A stretch of DNA of 64,000 nt from Serripes groenlandicus (Eukaryota > Mollusca > Bivalvia > Cardiida > Cardiidae), in NCBI GenBank assembly GCA_031761405.1, contig JASEVX010000013.1, forward strand, positions 55,139,782-55,203,781, written 5' to 3'. The notes under the pieces are model-generated. The model saw only the letters and a program-made list of their open reading frames with translations, did not search any database and had not been told where the DNA came from. Of the stretch, positions 55,923 through 64,000 are shown one piece after another (the first letter of the stretch is position 1; every line of letters begins with the position of its first letter). The position numbers were made by a program, and so were the translations under genes.

Positions 55923-58159
55923 TTACCATAGTGCGGCCCCTTTATCAACGGGCGTATCAAACGTGGGATGAACACGCTTGCTAGAATTATAGTCAGCGTG
56001 CACTTTACACCTGTGCATCTGCTGAATACAAGCTATCAACACGTTAAGTTTGAAATGAATACATTTGAAAATAATCGAGAAATTTGCTGAACAAGAAATC
56101 ATGAAACAAAGAGATAACTCTAAAAATAGGCATATTGGAATGATTACAATCTTCTAACACCTTCAACAAAAGGCGTGCTATCGTTATTGTTCGTGTGCAC
56201 TACACTCGATTGTGCTTGAAGGCACTCAGTCAACATGTATATGAGCCGTTCCACGAGAAAATCAACACTATGGACTCTGCATAATGTATCGACATATATA
56301 TGTTCTCTATTATATGAGTTAGACAATTTCAATATACTCTCTTTGAACACTAATGAACATAGAAATGCACTTTCTTGAGCATACCATACAAAGTCTTCTA
56401 AAATTTCTTCATAGTTTATTTGTACACAAAATGCGTACAAACATAGAAACATAGAAACACATTTTCTTGAGCACACAATACAAACAAAGACGTCCGTGAC
56501 ATTTCTATATAGGATTTTTTTCTAGCATACAAACATACGAACATTGAGACTTGAATGAAAGCTTGAATGTTCCCTACTTGCTGCTCTTTAATTTCAAATG
56601 TATACGAGGCGTGTTTCACAAAGAAATTTCACAAAGAAATAATTACGGATGCATTCTACTGGCTAGTATTTGTCTTTTTCTGATGACAACATTATTACAG
56701 CGCACCGAGTTAACTTTAGCATACCATATTTGATACCGCCTGTTTTTGGGATAGGGGCGTTTCGCCACTATCTCATAGCGAAGCTGCTTTCGAAAAGTCG
56801 AATTTAAAGCTGCAACCGCAGTCCACATGTGTATACCTACACCAAAATCGAGTTTTGATTGGTTATAATCTGCCTTTTCAACGATTTCATTGGTTCGACC
56901 GAATCACAAAACCCTCCGCTGCATAAATTTATGAGACAAAATAGTTTCTATGAATGAAACTCACTCTGAACTATGGTTGACCTTAAGGTCAGTAGTGTGA
57001 GGTAACGTCGACCGTTCTGTGACCCCATTAGTTTACAACAGTCGACTTATAGAGAAATGTGCAAAGCACTGTAAATACAATTATTGAAAGGAGTTGAAAC
57101 CATTGTGGCAAAAGTAGAAATTGCCTACGAAAAGCAATTTCCCCTTTTGTCACAATGTTTTCGATTGTCGTCTGCTGCACATGCGTCTGTAGGCGGAAAA
57201 TGGTTACATCCTTCCCATGGAAGCGGAACCCTTTCCGTGATACTATAACAGTTCGAATATTTAAAAAGTATTGTTGAAAATGGAGCTATTGCTGACAATG
57301 AGCAATTCCTCCTTTTCACACAATGCTTTCAAACACGTTTCAAATTAATTATTTTCATATTTAAACGTTTTACTATGGACGTTCTTTCCCTCTTTCTCCC
57401 TTCCGGACACATTTTGAATAACATGCTAGAGATGAATTATTACGAGCAATTTTGCCTTACATCAAGGGGAAAAATATATAGTTGAAACCTTTGTGGAAAA
57501 AGAGGAAATGGGTCATGATAAACAATTCTGCAGCCGTCTGCTGCACATGCGTCAAAAAGCGACTGTAAGCGGGAAAGGGTTGAACCGTTCCCGTTATAGC
57601 TACTTAGTTACAAACAAATGTTGAAAGTATATTTGCAAACGGAGCAATTGCTGACAATGAGCAATTTCTCCTTTTCAAACAATGCTTTGAAACATGAATC
57701 AAATTGTTTCTATAACCTAGATAACGAAAACATTTGTCTACAGTTATTATTTTAACCTTTGCCCCTTTTAGACACATTTGACTAACCTTAACAGATGAAT
57801 GATAATCAACAAGTTTGTCTTTTTCCACAATGTTTTCATCACTATTCAAAATCATACTTTTATTAATTCAGGTCAATAGTTATGCCTTAGTTCAATGCTG
57901 TTTGCTGTATATTTAGTCTATGTGGTCAAGGTTAAGGAATACTGTAAACAAACTTGTTACAACATAATTCGTCCAGAGAGAGAGGTCCTACTGTGTATAC
58001 ATGCCATGAAATAATGTTACAAACGGTCTCACCGCTACTGGGGAATTGTTGGTAAAACAGGTCGCGTTTTGTGTTGAATATTCTCATGTGTCGCTGTATG
58101 TAGACCCTACTAGGAAATAGAAATTAAATCTACAAATTATAGATAAGTTAATTTCAACA
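55923..58159. other. MITE fragments and unassigned DNA
   Basis: MITE-2 fragment at 56241-56293; ACATAGAAA.CAC.TTTCTTGAGCA imperfect repeats at 56345-56490; four piggyBac-type hairpin fragments at 57082-57210, 57250-57320, 57470-57590 and 57600-57690, with AGAAATTGC..AAGCAATTTC-type arms. No host gene recognised. Confidence 0.5.
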
Positions 58160-58382
58160 TTGATTGATTGGGATTTAACGCCGTTTTTAACATTTCTTCA
58201 GTCATATCACGGCGGCCAGTTCACCTACAAATGTATTTCCTGGTTTTCTCAAACCAGTACTCCTCACAACAATCTTCCCAAGCAACTGGCTGCGTTTCCA
58301 CATAGACTTAGCCATTGGTGAAAGACGAATGACGCATGTCGCATTGACTTTTGTCAAACGTCGGAAAGAAATTTGGCCGAAT
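58160..58382 (-). mobile_element. SINE of the 28328 family, 5'-truncated
   Basis: Minus strand: TTTCTTTCCGACGTTTGACA, CACCAATGGC, AACGCAGCCAGTTGCTTGGG, GTACTGGTTTGAGAAAACCA, CGCCGTGATATGACTGAAGA, then GTTAAATCCCAATCAATCAA. Confidence 0.8.
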
Positions 58383-59992
58383 TTGTCAACACATCCGAGT
58401 TATAACCGCAAGGTCATTATTTATTTTATTATTGAGAAGCTTCTAACGATTTTGGGACTAAAATTATAATGTATATGCATTTGCGTTAATTTAAGACTCA
58501 ACGTTCATCAACGTGTAATATAGTCCTAGATGTATCTGTTGACAAATAAACTAGAAATGTAGTCTAAATAGGTTTTTGAAAATTAACCTTGACGGTCCGG
58601 TCCCGTTTCGGAGATACAATTAAATTGCAAATACTTTACAAATACCATAATCTAAGCTGACGTGTTTTGACGCATCGAACCAGTCTTCTGTAATCAATAC
58701 TTGAGTTGTCTCCGTCTGTAAAGCTTGGAGGTATAATCCGGCGTCCGGCCGGCTGTCTGCCTGAATGTGCATTCGTCCGTCCGTCATGGATTGCATGTAT
58801 TGGTTAACACGTTGTTTCTGTATGGCAGATTTATTTCAAAGTGGTCACAATTATACCCGTGTGATCAGGAGAACGGCAAAGTACTAGGTACATAACTCTG
58901 GTCTGTTTTTTTCAGTTATCTCCATTTTTCCTTATTTAGTTCAGCGATTGTCTCAATTAACTTTCATTGTATCAATTTCAAACTTGGTTTGTATGTAACT
59001 TATGACCTACAGATTTGCAGTGCACCATTACCATAAATTTAGCATGCTGCGTTTGGAGTGTGTATATTTTTGTCTTTCAATGTTCTCCCTTATTATATGC
59101 AACACATGCGTTCCGTGAAATTCCCCTTTTCGTTAATGAGTGCTTCCCCAAGACTTGTACTTCGTCAAATCTAGTCTGTTTTTTAGGTGTAAACTCAATT
59201 TTTTCATTTCTTCGGTTATTGTCTCAATATATGTCCAATATATCAATTTAAGACTTGGTGTATAGGAAACTCAGAGCTGCAATTGTGCAGTGCAAAAGAA
59301 ACATAACTCTATCATGCTTTCGATCGTCTTTCATTTATCAGCATGATTACAATATACATTGTTGATCTTTAGTGCTTTCTGAACTAGAAATATTTTAATT
59401 AAGGGTAGCTGCTCGGGTTTTTTTTGTCAATCTTTTGTCCTTCGATATTTTGTTTATACAAGAAAAGGGTAAAACTTTGACAAATGAGGTATATGTTATT
59501 GGCAGGCAATATGTGTTGCTTCAAACATTTTTGGTTTGGTTTGTTTAAAGGTCATTGTTTCATTGTTTCAACAATGTTTGTCCATATGATCTATGCCATA
59601 TGTTTTCAATTTACATATGCCCCCTATACCATCAGCGCTTTCAGCGCTTTGATTATAACTAAAATTGACAAGACCCATGTCGGTTTTAAAGCAAACCTTC
59701 TGCTCAGTCTGGATTACTTGACCCTACCACTTTGTTACGGCACTTGAATATAAAGTACGCGGAGAACCAGACTAAACTTCTGTTCAGTGTCCACAAATAC
59801 AGTGTAGGTTTCGTAGCCGGTGCAAGTTTCGCTGCGGGCATGTACTTCTGTTTGTAACGCAAAGTACAGATATAGAGATTGGACCTAGTTTGTGTTTAGA
59901 TTTCCCATTCAGATTTACATGCAATGATAATTAAACAGCTAATCTGCATTAGGTACATGTATAGCAAATACCTTGATAAGTGATAACTTAAA
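58383..59992. other. Unassigned DNA with one diverged repeat pair
   Basis: TCTGTTTTTT..AG and CAATTT.A.ACTTGGT.TAT, GCAGTGCA recur at about 58910-59025 and 59177-59292, a ~267-bp diverged tandem unit. A CCGGCGTCCGGCCGG / GTCCGTCCGTC segment is near 58740-58785. No gene recognised. Confidence 0.4.
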
Positions 59993-61106
59993 ACAAGATG
60001 TGTTTGTGAAACACTGATGCCCCCCAATGGCAACATCTAGGTCAAAGGTCAAGGTCGCAAGGTATACACATGTGAAATATGGTAGCATTACCTGTTATTG
60101 TTCAAAAGTAGTGGGGAAGGTTAAAAAAAAAATTGAGAATGGCAACATCTAGGTCAAAGGTAAAGGTCGCAAGGTCAAAAATGTTGGTACTGACAGAAAA
60201 GTCATGTCACAAGGAATACACATGTGAAATATGGTAGCCGTATCTGTTATGGTTCAAAAGTAATGGCCAAGGTTAAAGTTTTTTTCGAGAATGGCAACAT
60301 CTAGGTCAAAGGTCAAGGTCGCAAGGTCAAAAATGTTGGTACTGACATGTGAAATATGGTAGCCATACCTGTTATGGTTCAAAAGTAATGGCCAAGGTTA
60401 AAGTTTTTTTCGAGAATGGCAACATCTAGGTCAAGGTCAAGGTCGCAAGGTACTGACAGAAAGGTCATGTCACAAGGAATACACATGTGAAATATGGTAG
60501 CCATACCTGTTATGGTTCAAAAGAAATGGCCAAGGTTAAAGGTTTTTTCGAGAATGGCAACATCTAGGTCAAGGTCAAAAGGTGAAAAATGTTGGTACTG
60601 ACAGAAAGGTCATGTCGCAAGGAATACACATGTGAAATATGGTAGCCGTATCTGTTATGGTTCAAAAGAAATGGCCAAGGTTAAAGTTTTTTTTTAGTAT
60701 GGCAACATCTAGGTCAAAGGTCAAGGTCGCAAGGTCAAAAATGTTGGTACTGACAGAAAGGTCATGTCACAAGGAATACACATGTGAAATATGGTAGCCG
60801 TATCTGTTATGGTTCAAAAGTAATGGCCAAGGTTAAAGTTTTTTTCGAGAATGGCAACCTCTAGGTCAAAGGTCAAGGTCGCAAGGTCAAAAATGTTGGT
60901 ACTGACAGAAAGGTCATGTCACAAGGAATACACATGTGAAATATGGTAGCCGTACCTGTTATGGTTCAAAAGTAATGGCCAAGGTTAAAGTTTTTTTTGT
61001 GCAGACAGACAGACCAACAGACCAACAGACAGACCAACAGACAGACCAACAGACAGGCCAAAAACTATATGCCCCCCGAATCGGAGATTCCGTGGGGGCA
61101 TAAAAA
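59993..61106 (+). mobile_element. Helitron-like non-autonomous element, family E
   Basis: Starts ACAAGATGTGTTTGTGAAAC then ACTGATGCCCCCC and ends GCCCCCCGAATCGGAGATTC then CGTGGGGGCATAAAAA. The subterminal ATGCCCCC and GGGGGCAT are inverted. There are seven units of ~125-152 bp with GGCAACATCTAGGTCAAAGG and CACATGTGAAATATGGTAGC, then (GACAGACCAACA)n at 61005-61058. Structurally complete, no coding capacity. Confidence 0.8.
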
Positions 61107-61387
61107 TGTTCTTATTGCGCGGGTGCCTCAGCCCCAGTGCATGTATTTGTTGTGAAAAAACTGTCACTGGTGCAATGGGCTTGCGCATGCGCCGTGTTAA
61201 TTGTCTTGATCGCGCATGCGCCGTATTTTACCGTCAGCTCTCGGATATTTCCGTAGCAGTTCTTCACTAGACTGGTCCTCGTTCGAGTTTGCGATAGAAA
61301 ATTAAGATTAGTGAACCAGTCTATTTATATGCGAGTAGTTTTTTTATAATTAAAATGTAAATTAAAACCATAGTGTAACGTGTACCG
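61107..61387. other. Spacer with GCGCATGCGCC repeats
   Basis: TGCGCATGCGCCGT occurs twice (about 61184 and 61212) in an otherwise unassigned segment. Confidence 0.35.
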
Positions 61388-61480
61388 GCGTTAAGCAATC
61401 GCGGGTCACCCATCCAGGCACTAACCGCGAGGAACGTTGCTTAACTTTACGAAAAGGTCAACCATTCTACCAGCGTCGCT
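61388..61480 (-). ncRNA. 5S rRNA-like fragment (pseudogene or 5S-derived SINE head)
   Basis: On the minus strand, AAAGTTAAGCAACGTTCCTC then GCGGTTAGTGCCTGGATGGG and TGACC matches the internal promoter and loop region of 5S rRNA (GAAGTTAAGCAACGT, GGTTAGTACTTGGATGGGTG). The first ~45 and last ~20 bases of 5S are not recognisable, so it is not an intact rRNA gene. It could be the head of a 5S-derived (SINE3-type) element. Confidence 0.65.
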
Positions 61481-62766
61481 ATAAAAGCAAGCTTCCACTT
61501 TTAACATAACCTGAACCTTTTCGTTTGAACTTTTGTTTCTATTAGCTTTCTTTATCTCTTTTTCGCAACTCTTACTAACATTCTTGTAGCTTGACGCGCA
61601 ACTGTCTAGATCCTCACTAGGGGTTTGACATTAGAGGCAGATACATAGATAGCCCCTCGAGTTATGAGGCGACGAAGAAGTCACATGCTTTCAATTTTAT
61701 ACGTGATCTATAAAAGCCGACCGCATCAAATTTGCAACAAGTTTCGATCTAAGCCAATCTGGGAATGAATACTTAAGTATAGAGGAAGAATGCAGTTAAC
61801 ATTAAATATAATTATATAACATGAATGCATTTTGTTTACATCAGCTTTCAATTCAACAGGTCAATACCTCGAAGAAATGTATCGATTCATTTCAGCGGTC
61901 CTGTAAATTGACCGATTTTTTGTTTGCTATTCGCAAACACAGGACTGATATACAGTGACTGCGTCGTGCATAACAAAACAAATGATGGGCGACTTTCAAG
62001 ACAACACTCTTTCCTTTCCAATGTTGGCCATTTATACTGGCGCATTTACCATATACAACAGAACTGCAGCAGCGACTTAGAATTACAGATAAGAAAAATA
62101 TGAAAACTCGTGTATAAATGAAACTGTTTTTTATAGAATAGAGACGAGATGTTTCAAAAGCAAAAAATGCTCATTATGAATGAATTCTCTTTTTGTCACA
62201 ATGTTTTCAAAAGTCGTCTGCAGCAGATAAACCACTCGAGACAAGAGGCGTTTAAGAAGTCACATTCTTTCTTCTTCAGCCGCGCTCTTACAACAACGGC
62301 CTCACGGAATTTGGGACAAGTGTCGATCTAAATAAACATTTCGAACCAATGCAATCTTATTTTTATATGACCCTGCACTGTTCGATTGTTAGGCCCAGAA
62401 GCTTTACGTCTATTTAACGCTGCTTCGACGTGGTTTTTTTTTCAGACGACAATACGTAGGACAGCAACAACATCTGATGTTAGTTAAACAGTCATTTGAT
62501 GTTTTTGTTTCCAAGAAATATATCAAATGAAAATTCGTGTTTGATCTTTCTCCAGACTTATTTTCAAATGATACTCAATTCGCTTTGATTCTTTATTTAT
62601 TGAAATAAGTAATTGACGTCTGCACTTGTTTTTACCGTTTGACTGCTGGAATCGTGTCAATTTCAGCCATCAGTAAAGAGTAAAGTCAGCCTGCGTAATC
62701 TCGCCACCTGACCAGGATCTATAATGAAGGCTACTAAACGCTGCATTTTCATTTGCTTTGTTTGTT
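61481..62766. other. Unassigned DNA with a MITE remnant
   Basis: A piggyBac-type MITE remnant at about 62050-62230 (CAGAACTGCAGCAG, CAAAAAATGCTCATTATGA, TTGTCACAATGTTTTCAAAA). No gene recognised. Confidence 0.4.
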
Positions 62767-63023
62767 AATTTATATGGTGTTTTAAGCCGCTTTCAACACC
62801 TTTTCAGTTATATCATGACGTGTCCTTGGTGCGTTACCAGTGTTATTGGTCCATTTACCCTGACAGCAGCGAGTAAAGTGGATTGCTAACCCCAAATTCC
62901 TGAGCGCCAAGGAGGGCAAGCCATAAATGTAATTTTTAAAGTATTTGGTATCACCCGGCTGGGGATTGAACCCGAAACTTCCTGCACCGAGGCGCAAATC
63001 TACCACTACATCACTTAGCTGAT
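62767..63023 (-). mobile_element. tRNA-derived SINE, third family
   Basis: Minus strand: GTAGTGGTAGATTTGCGCCT (A-box-like) and GGGTTCAATCCCCAGCCGGG (B box), body GGTATTTGGGGTTAGCA-type sequence, and tail ATATAACTGAAAAGGTGTTG then AAAGCGGCTTAAAACACCAT. The tail matches the other SINE families although the heads differ. A second tail-only piece lies at 63200-63235. Confidence 0.75.
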
Positions 63024-63237
63024 ATTCAGTATTTCTTTCGCTTTTTTTTGACTTGGCAATGGACTTTGATGAGATTGGGTGACAGTACGCGTATAAATTT
63101 CGTGGTGCATGACTATGTAATCAGAACTAGGCTATGAAATGTACCTTGCAAATAATACTCGACAATGACAACGTGTAAAGGTAAATTTGCTTGTCGGTAT
63201 GGTGATTTACACCGCTTTCAACAAGTTTTCAGTTAAA

Positions 63238-63935
63238 TGTATTGGAATAAAACTAATTTAACAATTCAAGCCTTTTTGTCAGACGGTGCATCGATGTTTA
63301 TATATATAGAATATACGAGGACGGCTAAGACTCGACAGTGGCTCAATCGTGCGACAAGTGAAGATTTTGAGGAGATGGTGAATTCCCTTAGCTTTTAAAG
63401 ATTGCAGATATTGAAATTGTCTTTGTTTTAATCAGTTCAACCGTCTAATATCCAGATACAATACCTTGCCTAGACGTTATGAAGCGAGCTATTGTGAAAC
63501 CCGGCTTAGCATATTGTAAATTAGAATGACTGGCATGAACCATCAACGTAGCGTAGTCTTATACCCAGCGTACGTATTAGTAAATTAGTGCGTCTTGACT
63601 TAGTCTGGTACCCGGCGTTCACTATTAAATTAATAATAACATGATTGACTTTCGATAACCCAAAAGAGGACCATTAAAACCTGGCATTTGTAAGGTTTAG
63701 TCCAAGATAAAGGTTGTCGCTTTGGCGTTATACTTGCTAAACCATGTCCGAAAGGCGCCGCCATTTTGTTTGTAAGCTTGACCAAATAATGTAATGGTCG
63801 TGGCAGGTACTTACCTTAGTGAAAGAATTAGGTCACAATGTCAAATTGATGGAAAATATTGTAAACACTCTGGAGGCCTTATTTAACTTGAGCATGTTTA
63901 AATGTTTTCAAAATAACTGTTTTGATGATATCTAG
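63238..63935. other. Unassigned DNA
   Basis: No gene recognised. Confidence 0.35.
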
Positions 63936-64000
63936 GTTATGTTTAAAAATATCCAGTGATTCCGGTCATAAACTAGGTCCCTTGGCCAAATTTTGTCAGA
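63936..64000 (-). repeat. Family C array unit entering at the window edge
   Basis: The inverse reads TCTGACAAAATTTGGCCAAG, GGACCTAGTTTATGACCGG and AACATAACCTAGATATCATC, the family C unit. The rest lies beyond the window. Confidence 0.6.

Noticed and set aside
56144..56476. 110-codon minus-strand frame
   Set aside because: Overlaps imperfect AT-rich repeats (ACATAGAAA..TTTCTTGAGCA) and has no recognisable domain.
61388..61480. Functional 5S rRNA gene
   Set aside because: Only the internal promoter region is recognisable; the ends do not match and cannot pair into helix I.

Overview
The window looks like nuclear DNA of a bivalve mollusc. It is AT-rich, host genes are sparse and intron-bearing, and most of the sequence is repeats. 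The repeat types (ACAAGAG...CTAAAAA elements with internal arrays of about 150-175 bp, tRNA-derived SINEs, TTAA-flanked MITEs) are ones I associate with bivalves. The species cannot be named from the sequence. I see no bacterial operons, no CRISPR array, no intact rRNA or tRNA gene and no recognisable virus.

Layout. 1-918 is the 3' part of a tandem-array element. 1974-11.96 kb is a nest of DNA transposons: a ~463-bp MITE in four copies, two forward on the left and two inverted on the right. A hAT-type element with a perfect 8-bp target duplication sits in the first copy and itself holds a piggyBac-type MITE. Between the inverted copies lie a broken Mutator-like transposase gene (8652-10337) and, convergent with it, a gene for an I-PpoI-type His-Cys-box homing endonuclease (10445-10801, minus). 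12.5-23.2 kb is nested tandem-array elements with short subterminal inverted repeats and 3' hairpins, resembling non-autonomous Helitron-like (HINE/DINE-1) elements, with SINEs and a TIR element inserted in them.

24998-36452 is the most notable object: a full-length 11,455-bp DNA transposon with 26-bp perfect terminal inverted repeats and a TAAT duplication. It carries one long minus-strand gene that I resolve into about nine exons with consistent splice phases. The product is a putative RNase H-fold transposase with a basic N-terminus, a Cys-rich knuckle, an Arg/Gly tail, a DQVVDAELP repeat exon, a tandemly duplicated Glu/Pro-rich exon and a small C-terminal domain split over two exons. Copies of GTTATGGACGTTACC lie inside both ends. 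One frame break at the knuckle may have inactivated this copy.

37.7-38.9 kb holds a HARBI1-like (PIF/Harbinger) transposase pseudogene. 40853-43732 (minus) is the only likely host gene: a B-box/NHL-type, RING-less TRIM-like protein with one coding exon and two probable 5' untranslated exons. 46199-47586 is a Harbinger-like element filled with a 62-bp minisatellite. The remainder (47.6-64 kb) is MITEs, SINEs, satellite blocks, a 5S-rRNA-like fragment and unassigned AT-rich DNA.

All functional statements are inferences from translated motifs and repeat boundaries read by eye; no database search was made.
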